A stretch of 64,000 nucleotides of DNA from Microbulbifer sp. Q7 (GTDB lineage: Bacteria; Pseudomonadota; Gammaproteobacteria; Pseudomonadales; Cellvibrionaceae). Positions 9,295 to 17,450 of the stretch are shown here, one piece after another (the stretch's first letter is position 1; each line of letters begins with the position of its first letter). The stretch lies in assembly GCF_001639145.1 (NCBI RefSeq), contig NZ_LROY01000001.1, positions 1,242,501-1,306,500 on the forward strand. The letters run 5' to 3'. Under the pieces are notes generated by a model. That model worked only from the letters and a program-made list of their open reading frames with translations. It was not told where the DNA came from and did no database searches. Both the position numbers and the translations under genes were made by a program.

Positions 9295-9328
9295 ACAAAG
9301 CCCCGCCGGGTTGCCCGCGGGGCTTTGT
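9295..9328 (+). terminator. Terminator-like hairpin upstream of the HNH gene
   Basis: ACAAAGCCCCGC (9295-9306) and GCGGGGCTTTGT (9317-9328) form a perfect 12-bp stem with a ten-base loop. The run of Ts after the stem is short, so it could be a weak bidirectional terminator or a leader hairpin. It lies 36 bases before the GTG of the HNH gene. Confidence 0.6.
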
Positions 9329-9363
9329 GCATTCTGCTGTTCGCAAAACCCGGAGGTGGACTC

Positions 9364-9951
9364 GTGCAAGCGCAAATCCTGAGGTTGAATCTCGCCGGCC
9401 AACCCCTCGAGTGGTTGAGCTGGGAAGAAGCCGCCTGTCTGTACGTGCGGGAACTGGTGACATGGACACTGGGCGGCGTGGTACAGACAGTCCACGGCGG
9501 CATCAACCGCCTGGGCGAACGCTCCACCCTCGACCTCGCCGCCATCATCGCCTGCGGCGGCGACCGCATGGCGCGCCCCCGCACCCGCCCACCGCTCAAC
9601 AACCGCGCGCTCTTTGCCCGCGACCAACACACCTGCCTCTATTGCGGTAACGGGTTCCCCCTCCGCGAACTCACCCGCGACCACATCCACCCGGTTTCCA
9701 AAGGTGGAAAAGATAGTTGGGAAAACGTCGTCACCGCCTGCCGCCGCTGCAACCAGCACAAGGGCAACCGGCTGCTGGAGAATATCGATATGGAACTGCT
9801 GGCACTGCCCTTTGTGCCGAATGCGGCGGAGTATCTCGCACTGACCAACAGCGCGCGGATTCGCGGGGATCAGATGGAGTTTCTGCGCGGGCAGTTTGCA
9901 AGGAAGAGGCAGGAAGGGTGGCTGGAAAATGGACTGCTGCAGGCCAGCTGA
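9364..9951 (+). CDS. HNH endonuclease family protein
   Basis: A 195-residue protein with an HNH nuclease core in the C-terminal half. It has a CxxC pair (CLYCG), TRDHIHPVSKGG with the catalytic DH, ENVVTACRRCNQHKGN with the metal-liganding N/H and a second CxxC pair. The N-terminal about 60 residues (WLSWEEAACLYVRELVTW) are characteristic of a stand-alone family widespread in proteobacteria, with no methylase or toxin partner. The GTG start is chosen because GGAGGTGG lies six bases upstream; the frame is open further upstream but runs through the hairpin at 9295-9328. Biological role unknown. It is convergent with ddl. Confidence 0.88.
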   Translation: MQAQILRLNLAGQPLEWLSWEEAACLYVRELVTWTLGGVVQTVHGGINRLGERSTLDLAAIIACGGDRMARPRTRPPLNNRALFARDQHTCLYCGNGFPLRELTRDHIHPVSKGGKDSWENVVTACRRCNQHKGNRLLENIDMELLALPFVPNAAEYLALTNSARIRGDQMEFLRGQFARKRQEGWLENGLLQAS

Positions 9952-9994
9952 ATAGATTTATTTCATTGAAGTCAATTGTGAAGGTGGCGATGCC

Positions 9995-10110
9995 GGGTGC
10001 AGCTTTGTAAGACCTTCCGCGAGAGGGACCTCGCGGAATAGCCCCCATGGATGGGTTAACGGGGGGGGCGCCTAGCTCGTGTCTCGTAAAGTATTCCCCG
10101 GTACTGCCAC
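9995..10110 (+). repeat. Structured REP-like repeat, copy 1
   Basis: First of three related elements. It has an imperfect outer stem (CTTTGTAAGAC against GTCTCGTAAAG, with G-U pairs), an inner hairpin TTCCGCGAG-agggac-CTCGCGGAA (10015-10038), and the conserved core AGCCCCCATGGATGGGTT at 10040-10057. After the core it shares GGGGGGGCGCCTAGCTCG with copy 2. It sits between the convergent HNH and ddl genes. Confidence 0.75.
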
Positions 10111-10125
10111 CGCCACGGAACCCAA

Positions 10126-11136
10126 TTAGAGCGCACCGCGAATCAGCGAACTGAGGTAGGTAGCGAAATCATGCCCCTGGTTTTGTAACATCTTCGGGAA
10201 CATCGAAATGGGCGTCATACCGGGGAAGGTGTTCACCTCATTCAGATAAATCTCCCCATCATCGGTCAGGAAGAAATCGATCCGCGACAGGTCCTTTAAC
10301 TGCAAACCCACGAACGCCCGTTTGGACGCCTCGTAAATCCATGCCAGCTGCGCCTCAGACAAACCCTCCGCCACCACATGGGTCTGCGCGCGGCTGCCTT
10401 CAGCGTACTTTTCCTCGTAACTGTAAAACGTATCCGTGGGCGCACACACCTCACCGGGGGGCGTGATCACCAGCTCGCCCTCGTAGGTGTACGCCGCCAC
10501 CTCCAGCTCGCGCACCTTCAGGCACTTTTCCACCAACACATAAGGCGACAGGGTAAACGCCTCCTGCAGTGTCTCCGCCAGTGCACCCTCGCTGCTGACC
10601 TTGTAGCAACCCACCGAAGAACCTTGGTTAGAGGCCTTCACAAACACGCTGCCCCACTTGTGCAATGCATCCCGCGCCTTGGCGACTTCCCCGGCGGTAT
10701 TCGCGCACAGGAACTGGTAGGGGGTGTTGTCGATGCCCAGCGCCGTCAGCCACAACTTGGTGGTGATTTTGTTGAAGCAGATCTTGCTCGCCTCGGAGCC
10801 GCAGCCAAAATAGGGCAGGCCGAGAATGTCCAGCTGCGACTGCAGGTCGCCAGTCTCACCGGGGTAGCCGTGAATGGAGGGAATTACATAATGCACCGGT
10901 TGCGCGCTGCCGGTGGCACTGTACAGCAACCGGTCGGAGCGCAGCTCCTGCAGCTGGCCCTGGTCGTCCAGCAAGCGGCCGTCGGCGTGCATAGTCACGC
11001 GGGTGAGGCGGATGTCCGGCGCACTGGCCAGTTCCCGCTGGATAAAGTCGGCGGTGCGCAGGGATACATCGTGCTCACTGCCACCTCCGCCACAAATCAG
11101 CAGTACATGGATATCGGTCGGGGCCTGGTTGCTCAT
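10126..11136 (-). CDS. ddl: D-alanine--D-alanine ligase
   Basis: Cytosolic ATP-grasp enzyme that makes D-Ala-D-Ala for peptidoglycan precursors. The 336-residue protein shows the N-terminal GGGGSEHDVS motif, the central ATP-grasp residues (VFVKASNQGSSVGCYKV) and the C-terminal metal/substrate motif RIDFFLTDDGEIYLNEVNTF followed by PGMTPISMFPKM. This copy is outside the dcw cluster and forms a two-gene unit with mepA, 28 bases upstream on the same strand. The pair is bracketed by inverted copies of the structured repeat. Confidence 0.94.
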   Translation of the reverse strand: MSNQAPTDIHVLLICGGGGSEHDVSLRTADFIQRELASAPDIRLTRVTMHADGRLLDDQGQLQELRSDRLLYSATGSAQPVHYVIPSIHGYPGETGDLQSQLDILGLPYFGCGSEASKICFNKITTKLWLTALGIDNTPYQFLCANTAGEVAKARDALHKWGSVFVKASNQGSSVGCYKVSSEGALAETLQEAFTLSPYVLVEKCLKVRELEVAAYTYEGELVITPPGEVCAPTDTFYSYEEKYAEGSRAQTHVVAEGLSEAQLAWIYEASKRAFVGLQLKDLSRIDFFLTDDGEIYLNEVNTFPGMTPISMFPKMLQNQGHDFATYLSSLIRGAL

Positions 11137-11164
11137 CGGGCTCTCATCAATCTGGTTGGAACGG

Positions 11165-12058
11165 TTAACGCTGCTGGCCGGGGGTTACCGCGGCTGGCGC
11201 GGCCAATACCCGGGCGCATTGCGCGGGCATCACCGGCTTTTTGGGCTTCTCCGGCTTCTTGGGCCTTGTGTCGTTCAGGATGGCGTAAAACTCATCGCTA
11301 AACCACCAGTCCAGACCCCCGCCGCAGGGTTTGCCGCGCACCTTGGGCTGGGGTTTACAATTTTTGTCTTCCGGCGGGCAGTTTAGTCGCACATGAAAGT
11401 GGTAGTTGTGTCCCCACCAGGGCCGCACCTTGCGCAGCCACGCGTTATCGCTGCCAGCAATATCGCACATTTTTCGCTTGATGGTGGGGTGCACGAAGAT
11501 GCGTGCGACACGCGGATCTTCCGACGCGATACGCAGAATGCCGGGGATGCGCGGGTCCCAGTTTTTTTCCAGTAACTCGTGCTTGCGCGCATCCGCCATG
11601 GGCACCGCAGGAATATTGTCGCGCTCCCAAGGAGTGAGTGGTCGCTCCGCGGCGCGCCGGTCCTGGGAAAACCAGATATCCGCATCCAGCCCCTGCTGGT
11701 GGCTCTGGTGCCCGCTGCTGAACGGCCCGCCGCGGGCCATCGACATATCGCCGATTTGCAGCCGTCCCAGATCCTGCTCGTCCACTGCATTGGCGAAGTC
11801 CTTGAGGAATTCCACCAGGTACGGATTGCCGTAATGCCGGTCGCGGCCGGTGCGCACCAGCTGGAATCCGTCCCCGCGCAGCGGCATCTTCTCCGCCCCA
11901 CTCAGGCAGCCATTGCTGTAGCCGCCGATACTGGCGGGCAGTTGATTGGAGGGCCTTTTCACCGCCTCCCAAGGATTCTGGGCGAAGGCGGGAAAACTCG
12001 CAGCCAGGCTGAGGGCTGTGGTGAGAATTCGAGAAACAAGTTGGGCGGTTGGCGACAT
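11165..12058 (-). CDS. mepA: Penicillin-insensitive murein DD-endopeptidase MepA
   Basis: Periplasmic LAS-type zinc metallopeptidase that cleaves D-Ala-mDAP cross-links in peptidoglycan. The 297-residue product has a signal peptide (residues 1-26, ending PAFAQ). Zinc and active-site motifs are HQSHQQGLDADIWF (HxxxxxxxD) and WWGHNYHFHVRLNCP near the C-terminal third. Several Cys residues (CLSGAE, CPPEDKNC, GKPCGG) resemble the disulfides of MepA. The Pro/Lys-rich tail is family-typical. It is transcribed with ddl. Confidence 0.94.
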   Translation of the reverse strand: MSPTAQLVSRILTTALSLAASFPAFAQNPWEAVKRPSNQLPASIGGYSNGCLSGAEKMPLRGDGFQLVRTGRDRHYGNPYLVEFLKDFANAVDEQDLGRLQIGDMSMARGGPFSSGHQSHQQGLDADIWFSQDRRAAERPLTPWERDNIPAVPMADARKHELLEKNWDPRIPGILRIASEDPRVARIFVHPTIKRKMCDIAGSDNAWLRKVRPWWGHNYHFHVRLNCPPEDKNCKPQPKVRGKPCGGGLDWWFSDEFYAILNDTRPKKPEKPKKPVMPAQCARVLAAPAAVTPGQQR

Positions 12059-12167
12059 GGTTACAGCGAGTACGTCGATTTTGGTATTAGTGGTCGGGAA
12101 ATTATAGAGGTTCCATTCAATAGTTCTGTGGAAGTATCCGCTTTCGTGGGCATTCTACTTGCGGGTT

Positions 12168-12298
12168 ATGGAGCGGCCCTGCTACCGGTAAACCCTTCGC
12201 GAGACACGAGCTAGGCGCCCCCCCTCAACCCATCCCTGGGGGCTCGGCTGCGGCCATCCAGGCCGCAGACGGTCTCGCGAAGGGTTTCCCGGTAGCAG
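12168..12298 (-). repeat. Structured REP-like repeat, copy 2 (inverted)
   Basis: The outer arms 12179-12205 and 12272-12298 are 27 bases each with 26 complementary positions. The inner hairpin is CTGCGGCC-atcca-GGCCGCAG (12248-12268). The minus-strand core AGCCCCCAGGGATGGGTT (12227-12244) matches the other copies. It lies upstream of mepA in the opposite orientation to copy 1. The stem sequences differ from the other copies while pairing is kept. Confidence 0.85.
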
Positions 12299-12383
12299 AG
12301 CCTTCGCATCAGGCCTAAAAGACATTTGGTCTAGCTATTCACGTATTTCTTTTTTGGTATGGGGTGGGGATGAAGGTGTTGCC

Positions 12384-12478
12384 ATCCGGTGCTCTCTGGC
12401 AAGACCTTCAAAAACAGGATGTTTTTGCAGAGCCCCCATGGATGGGTTCACGGCGTGTCTTGCCAGAGAGCACCGGAT
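12384..12478 (+). repeat. Structured REP-like repeat, copy 3
   Basis: The outer arms 12384-12405 and 12457-12478 are a perfect 22-bp inverted repeat. Inside are the hairpin CAAAAAC-aggat-GTTTTTG (12409-12427) and the core AGCCCCCATGGATGGGTT (12431-12448), which can itself form a small stem. It lies just downstream of the hisC stop and could also act as a transcript-end structure. Confidence 0.85.
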
Positions 12479-12540
12479 AGCTACGCCGCTACATTGTTGG
12501 GTACAGCGCTCGTTACCGATGCCACATAAATACGAGGCCT

Positions 12541-13635
12541 CTACAAAACCTCCCGGCAAGCCGCCACTAGCGCCTGCATCTCCTCATCCGTACCAATGCT
12601 GATACGTAAGTACTCACTAATCCGCGGCTTGTTGAAGTAGCGCACGATGATGTTGCGCTCGCGTAGCGCCTTGAATAAATCCTCGGCGGAGAGCTTCGGC
12701 GGTTTGGCAAAAATGAAGTTGGCGGTGGACGGGACGATGTCGAAACCGAGGTCGCCCAGCTGCGTGCAGGTCCACTCCCGGGTGGCCATCACCTTGGCGC
12801 AGTTGTCGGCCAGCCATGCCTGATCCGCAATGGCCGCGGTCGCCACTTTTTGCGCGATGCCATCGATGGGATAGGAATTAAACGAGTTCTTCGCCCGGTT
12901 CAGGGCCTCGATCAGATGCGCCTGGCCCATCGCATAACCCAGGCGTAAACCCGCCAGCGCGTGGGACTTCGACAGCGTGTGTACCACCAACAGGTTCGGG
13001 TAGCGGTCGATCAGCGCCACGGCACTCTCCCCGCCAAAATCAATATACGCCTCATCGATCACCACCACTCGTTCGGGGTGCAGCTGCAGCAGCTTCTCGA
13101 TTTCCGCCAGCGGCAGGTAGCGGCCGGTGGGCGCGTTGGGGTTGGGCAGGATCACACCGCCGGCATTCTCGACACCGTAGTCTTCCACCGCGATGGAAAA
13201 GTCCTCGCGCAGCGGCAGGGTCTGCGGCGTAATGTCGTAGAACTGGCAGTACACCGGATAAAAGCTGTAGGTGATATCCGGAAACAGCAGCGGCTGCGGG
13301 CGCTTGAAGAAACTGTAAAACGCGTGCGCCAGCACCTCGTCTGAGCCATTGCCCACAAATACCTGCTCTGGCGACAGGTCAAACTGGGTGGCGATGGTCT
13401 CGCGCAGCTCGGTGGATTCTGGGTCCGGGTACAGGCGCAGGTGGCTCGCCAGGCCCTCTTCCTTCAACACCGCCTGCGCCTTGGGCGACGGCGGGTAGGG
13501 GCTCTCGTTGGTGTTGAGTTTAATCAGGCGGGCAGTGGTTTTCGGCTGCTCGCCGGGCACGTAGGGCTGAAGTTGCGCTACGGCGGGGCTCCAGAACGGA
13601 TTGCCGTGGGCCTGATCCTTCGTTTGATCGCTCAT
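12541..13635 (-). CDS. hisC: Histidinol-phosphate aminotransferase
   Basis: PLP-dependent class I/II aminotransferase converting imidazole acetol-phosphate to histidinol phosphate. The 364-residue protein contains KLNTNESPYPPSP, VGNGSDEVLAHAF, LPNPNAPTG, VIDEAYIDFGG and the Schiff-base Lys in HTLSKSHALAGLRLGY. C-terminal RYFNKPRISEYLRISIGT completes the family pattern. It is not in a his operon here: it stands alone downstream of an FHA membrane-protein gene. A role in a related aminotransferase reaction cannot be excluded. Confidence 0.92.
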   Translation of the reverse strand: MSDQTKDQAHGNPFWSPAVAQLQPYVPGEQPKTTARLIKLNTNESPYPPSPKAQAVLKEEGLASHLRLYPDPESTELRETIATQFDLSPEQVFVGNGSDEVLAHAFYSFFKRPQPLLFPDITYSFYPVYCQFYDITPQTLPLREDFSIAVEDYGVENAGGVILPNPNAPTGRYLPLAEIEKLLQLHPERVVVIDEAYIDFGGESAVALIDRYPNLLVVHTLSKSHALAGLRLGYAMGQAHLIEALNRAKNSFNSYPIDGIAQKVATAAIADQAWLADNCAKVMATREWTCTQLGDLGFDIVPSTANFIFAKPPKLSAEDLFKALRERNIIVRYFNKPRISEYLRISIGTDEEMQALVAACREVL

Positions 13636-13731
13636 GCTGTCACTCCTTGGCCGGGCACCTGGTCGGGAAACGGGAAGGCGGCGAGCCCGGCGGTGGGAGA
13701 TTTTAAGCGGAGTGGGCGCAGACTTCGACGG

Positions 13732-14772
13732 CTATTCGCCCTGAATATCCAGATCGCCCTCGGCAGATGATTTTTTCGACGACTTTCCGCGCTTGTTTTC
13801 CGACTCCTCAATGGAAATATCGAACAGCGCCGGCGTGCTGGCGAGGAACTCGTCCAGCGGCTCCGGTTTGCGCCACAGGAAATCCTTGGACTTCAGCTCC
13901 TTGGATACCTCCGGTGCGCCGGTGAATTCACCCACCTTGCCGATCTCCACCGCCGCCACAAAACCGAGGAAACACCACGGCAGCAGGATCGACGCCACCA
14001 GCCGCCAGTGCGGCGCGATATTCAGCGCCAGGTAGGCGGCACACCACAGCATTACCGGGATCAGAATGGCCAGGGCGAGAATGTTCAACAGCGGCATCAC
14101 CTGATGCAGGGTAAAGTTGAAATTGAGCAGGGTGGCAAACCATTGCCAGGCGGCGTAGATCAGCGCCGCAGCGGCGGCGATAGACAGGTGCGCCAGAAAG
14201 TGCGATTCGTGCTTCACCACCTTGCCGATAAACGCCCAGGCCGCGGCGTAAATGAGCAGGCCGATCACCGCGTCGGTAATCACCTGCACCGCGCCGGTCC
14301 ACTTGAATTCGCTGGTGCTGGAGATGTAGGCCATCCAAAGGCTCAGCGCCGCCACCAGCACGCACAGTGCCACAGCCACCGGCGGCGTTGCCAGCCGGTC
14401 GAATATGGTTTCCGCCGAATGCAGCGGAATGGCCGGGGGCACACTCATGTCGGTATCGATAAAACGCAGGCGGCTTTTGCCCACCTGAATCTCGTCCCCA
14501 CTTTCGATCAGGTGCTCGCGGATATTGGTGGGCTTGACCGACTTGTCGCGGAAATTGCGCAACAGGCGGATGCCGTTCAGGCTGCCCAGGTCGCGCAGCA
14601 CATAGCAGCCGTCTTCATCGCGCACCACTTCCGCGTGCACCGCATCCACATGCGGGTCTTCCACCATCACCGCGTTGTCGTAACAGCGGCCGATGGTGGC
14701 GCGCTCGCCATCCAGTCGATAGCGCGCGCCCACCCGGTGGACACGATTGATTTCTTCGATAATCAGTGCCAT
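13732..14772 (-). CDS. FHA domain membrane protein
   Basis: A 346-residue protein with an N-terminal cytosolic FHA domain (about 15-95; IGRCYDN, HAEVV, DLGSLNGIRLL), which reads phosphothreonine. About five TM helices lie between residues 130 and 275, then a polar, Ser/Lys-rich C-terminal tail (SENKRGKSSKKSSAEG). No catalytic domain is visible. The ATG overlaps the end of the upstream protease gene by ten bases, so the two are coupled. Given two Ser/Thr kinases nearby, it is a candidate phospho-dependent adaptor at the membrane. Confidence 0.87.
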   Translation of the reverse strand: MALIIEEINRVHRVGARYRLDGERATIGRCYDNAVMVEDPHVDAVHAEVVRDEDGCYVLRDLGSLNGIRLLRNFRDKSVKPTNIREHLIESGDEIQVGKSRLRFIDTDMSVPPAIPLHSAETIFDRLATPPVAVALCVLVAALSLWMAYISSTSEFKWTGAVQVITDAVIGLLIYAAAWAFIGKVVKHESHFLAHLSIAAAAALIYAAWQWFATLLNFNFTLHQVMPLLNILALAILIPVMLWCAAYLALNIAPHWRLVASILLPWCFLGFVAAVEIGKVGEFTGAPEVSKELKSKDFLWRKPEPLDEFLASTPALFDISIEESENKRGKSSKKSSAEGDLDIQGE

Positions 14773-16130
14773 TGGATTTCGCTCGCAAACTTCTGGGTAA
14801 AGGCCGTGGCCGACTCCTGGGTAAACCCCGACAGGGTAAAGTGGCTCACCAGCGCGCGGTTGTCCTGGTCCACCGTGAGGCTCACGTAGAACACATCGTA
14901 CAGATCCGGGTAATCCTTGTAGCGGCGCACACAGTACGAGGTGCGCGCAATCACCGGGTCGCGCTTGCCGGTGGCTTTGGGGGGCGTTGCCGGTTCGTTG
15001 TTCTGCGGGGCTTGCTGGTCGCCCATTGGCTTGGCAGCGCCATGGCCATTTCGGGGATGCTGGGTGAACTGCTGCTTGCAGTTGAAGTTGGTCACATCGT
15101 CTTCGCCGGCGCTGTTGCCGGGGAAAAACCCGCCCATGTTCTCTTCGTAGGCACTGTAAAAGCGCGACGAGCGCAGGTCGTCGTCGGCCTCCAGCCAGAA
15201 GAATTCGTATTCCACCCGGCCGGTATCAAAGTCTTCCGACAGGTACACCACATCCTGGCCGGTACAGCCCTTCGCCACCTGTTTGATGGGGTCGTCCTCA
15301 TCGTCGGTGGAATTTCCCCAGCACTGGATGGACGGCACAATTTCCCCGACCACCAGCGCATCCCCCAGCGGACGCAGCTGCCAGTCCGCTTCGAGTATCT
15401 GGTCGATAATGCGCTGCTGGTTTTTGTGCAGCTGGCGGGTGATCACCGGTTGCAGCTCCAGCGCGCCGTTGTCGTCGGAGGCCTCTTTTTTGTAATCCAG
15501 CAGCAGCGCCACCAGCTTGTCCACCGGCACCAGGAAACTGATCTGGTTGCCGGCGGTGGCCACATTGATGCCCACCACTTCGCCCTTGCGGTTGATTACC
15601 GGGCCGCCACTCATGCCGGGATTGATCGAGCCGGAAAAATGAATGCGGTCGTAAAAGCTGCCGCCGGCAATACCGTTATAGGTACCGGGCACAATGGTCA
15701 TGCCCAGGTCCAGCGGGTTGCCCATGGAGACAATGGTCTCCCCCTTGCTGGGTGATTGCGACGCCAGGCGCAGGAAGTCACTGCCCGAGGCACCTTTTTG
15801 CCGCAGGATGGCCAGGTCGTTGACCACATCCACATCCAGCAGCTCCAGCTCGCCTTCCTTGCCATCCACCGACAGGTACTTGAGCGTGTACTTGTCCGGG
15901 TCGTGCACCGCCTCGGACACCACATGGTAATTGGTGGCAATCAGGCCATCGGTGGAGATCTGGAACCCGGAACCCAGCCCCGCCTTGGAATTGGACGACA
16001 GCTCGATCAGGCGGATCTGATACAGGCTGCCGCGGTAGTCGCTGTACAGCTGCTCGTAACTCTGGGATTGGGAAACGCTGGCAAAGGTGAGCAACAGCAG
16101 GGCGATCAGGCCCGTCAAAGGTTTCAACAT
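14763..16130 (-). CDS. Trypsin-like (S1C/HtrA-type) serine protease
   Basis: A 455-residue exported protease. The signal peptide (MLKPLTGLIALLLLTFASVS) is followed by a chymotrypsin-fold domain with catalytic His in ATNYHVVSE, Asp in DVVNDLAILR and Ser in NPGMSGGPVIN. No PDZ domain is evident. Instead, about 220 C-terminal residues carry paired Cys (QCWG, KGCTG, NCKQQF, YCVRRY), probably a separate disulfide-bonded domain. The ATG at 16130 is preferred over a longer open frame because it begins the signal peptide. It forms a coupled pair with the FHA gene and is oriented like the kinases upstream. Confidence 0.87.
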   Translation of the reverse strand: MLKPLTGLIALLLLTFASVSQSQSYEQLYSDYRGSLYQIRLIELSSNSKAGLGSGFQISTDGLIATNYHVVSEAVHDPDKYTLKYLSVDGKEGELELLDVDVVNDLAILRQKGASGSDFLRLASQSPSKGETIVSMGNPLDLGMTIVPGTYNGIAGGSFYDRIHFSGSINPGMSGGPVINRKGEVVGINVATAGNQISFLVPVDKLVALLLDYKKEASDDNGALELQPVITRQLHKNQQRIIDQILEADWQLRPLGDALVVGEIVPSIQCWGNSTDDEDDPIKQVAKGCTGQDVVYLSEDFDTGRVEYEFFWLEADDDLRSSRFYSAYEENMGGFFPGNSAGEDDVTNFNCKQQFTQHPRNGHGAAKPMGDQQAPQNNEPATPPKATGKRDPVIARTSYCVRRYKDYPDLYDVFYVSLTVDQDNRALVSHFTLSGFTQESATAFTQKFASEIQWH

Positions 16131-16339
16131 CGTATAGTCGGCACTGATTGATTTGTGGGCGAAACGGCGCTTGATGTTACGGGATAGCCAATGGCGCAAC
16201 AACAGGCACAACAAGCCGCGGGCATCCCGACAATAATAGAAAGCCCGGTGGCTAAGTGTAGTGAATGGCGGCGACGGCGGTGGCGGCGGCTGGCGTGTAA
16301 TAGCGTGTAATGGCGTGTGATCGACCTGTAATGGCGAAA

Positions 16340-16759
16340 TCCGTACAGTGCCTACAAGGTTGAGGGGGACGCGATGCCCGGCCCTCACGGGAGCCGCGGC
16401 AAGGTGGATTGCAGACACCCCGGTAACGGTGACCATCACGGAAGGTGGCACGAGGAAAGCGACGGAATTGCTTTCCGCACCGGATCCGGTACAGCGCCCC
16501 TCGACCAATTTACCAAAGGATTGGTAGTTGCCCGTCTCAGCAGAGCCTAGGAGAGGGGTGATAAATCAGGAAGACTTCGGCGCAAGCTGAACCGTCAGGC
16601 CGGCCCGGCAACCACAGAGCCTAGGAAGCCGGGATAGTGGAAGGGTCTGACAGAGGCAAGGATGCCTCATTTCGCTCTTGATAGTGTTGTTGTAACCGTA
16701 GATGGCTGGGACCATCTGTTTATCACCGGCAGTAAGCTTGCTTACTGCCGGTTTTTTTT
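16340..16759 (+). ncRNA. Candidate structured RNA of unknown class ending in a terminator
   Basis: About 420 non-coding bases rich in local inverted repeats: GAGGG/CCCTC near 16363-16387, GGAAAGC-gacggaatt-GCTTTCC near 16453-16475, ACCGGATCCGGT near 16480, CCAAT/ATTGG near 16504-16523 and AGATGG-ctggga-CCATCT near 16700-16717. An 11-base direct repeat AGAGCCTAGGA occurs at about 16542 and 16614. It ends in a very strong intrinsic terminator on the plus strand. No coding frame or promoter is convincing, and I could not match it to a known riboswitch, RNase P, tmRNA or 6S RNA. Boundaries are approximate. Confidence 0.4.
16726..16759 (+). terminator. Strong intrinsic terminator
   Basis: CCGGCAGTAAG-cttg-CTTACTGCCGG is a perfect 11-bp stem (16726-16751) followed by eight Ts (16752-16759). 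There is no plus-strand gene upstream in the preceding 650 bases, so it must end a non-coding transcript. Confidence 0.9.
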
Positions 16760-16936
16760 GGCAAAAATCTCCGCGGCACGTGTAGAAAAATGCCAAGCGG
16801 TTGCAGTAAGCTGTGTGACGCAGTTCTCGTTCTGAGTCTGTGTTTGTATCAATTGTTCAAGACCAACGATCACCCTGGGCGGTTTGCAGGGAATGTAAGT
16901 GACTGCTCACTGCGTAAATTTGATAGGGCTAAAAAC

Positions 16937-17440
16937 ATGAATAAAGCAGAAGTAGATAACTATTGTGGTTCATTACCGGTACTAGATGTGGTCGTGCCGG
17001 AAGAGGGCATTGAATTTAGTATGGTTTTACAGCCCGTACCCCCAAAGGATGGAGCTTCACAGTATTGGCCGTTGTTTGAAGTGAGTAACCCGAATGAGCT
17101 TTTTGGGAATATGAAGTTTCATTTTCGTGAAAATTCCGGAGTCGTAAAAATTAATTTGACTCTGGATGTTTCCAAGGTGCCCGGTCGTGACTTGGAATTT
17201 GCAATAAGCACGAGCCGTAAACTGGATGGGCTTTTGGCATTGAGCCCGGATTTTAGGCACCAGTTTATTGCGCGAGCGAAAAGAGTGGACGGCCGTTATA
17301 CAAAGCTAAAGATTACTATTAAGGATAAAGAACATATTCAGGATAATTTTAGTTTTCTTTGGCTATGTGAAACGGTGGATGGCGGCATGCATTATGTCTC
17401 CGGTGACCCCGATATCCAGGTGGATACGGATATCCCTTAA
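16937..17440 (+). CDS. Small conserved-type protein, possibly DP-EP family
   Basis: A 167-residue soluble protein with no signal peptide if started at the ATG at 16937 (MNKAEVDNYCGSLPVLD). The frame is open to 16790, but the extra 49 residues look non-native. Features are a beta-rich body with DVVVPEEGIEFSMVLQP, SPDFRHQFIARAKR and a C-terminal SGDPDIQVD. From memory these resemble the small DP-EP family (formerly DUF1888), whose function is unknown; I could not check this. Base composition is clearly more AT-rich than its neighbours, as in the distal half of the adjacent convergent kinase gene. Confidence 0.7.
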   Translation: MNKAEVDNYCGSLPVLDVVVPEEGIEFSMVLQPVPPKDGASQYWPLFEVSNPNELFGNMKFHFRENSGVVKINLTLDVSKVPGRDLEFAISTSRKLDGLLALSPDFRHQFIARAKRVDGRYTKLKITIKDKEHIQDNFSFLWLCETVDGGMHYVSGDPDIQVDTDIP

Positions 17441-17450
17441 TCACTAGCCA

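Noticed and set aside
9295..9951. HNH protein as part of a restriction or toxin-antitoxin system
   Set aside because: No methylase, antitoxin or immunity gene adjoins it; the N-terminal part matches a solitary family.
16340..16759. Assignment as riboswitch, group II intron, RNase P, tmRNA or 6S RNA
   Set aside because: I looked for the conserved signatures of these classes and found none; kept only as an unknown structured region.
16566..16796. Small minus-strand open frame in the structured region
   Set aside because: It runs across the intrinsic terminator and has no binding site or motif.
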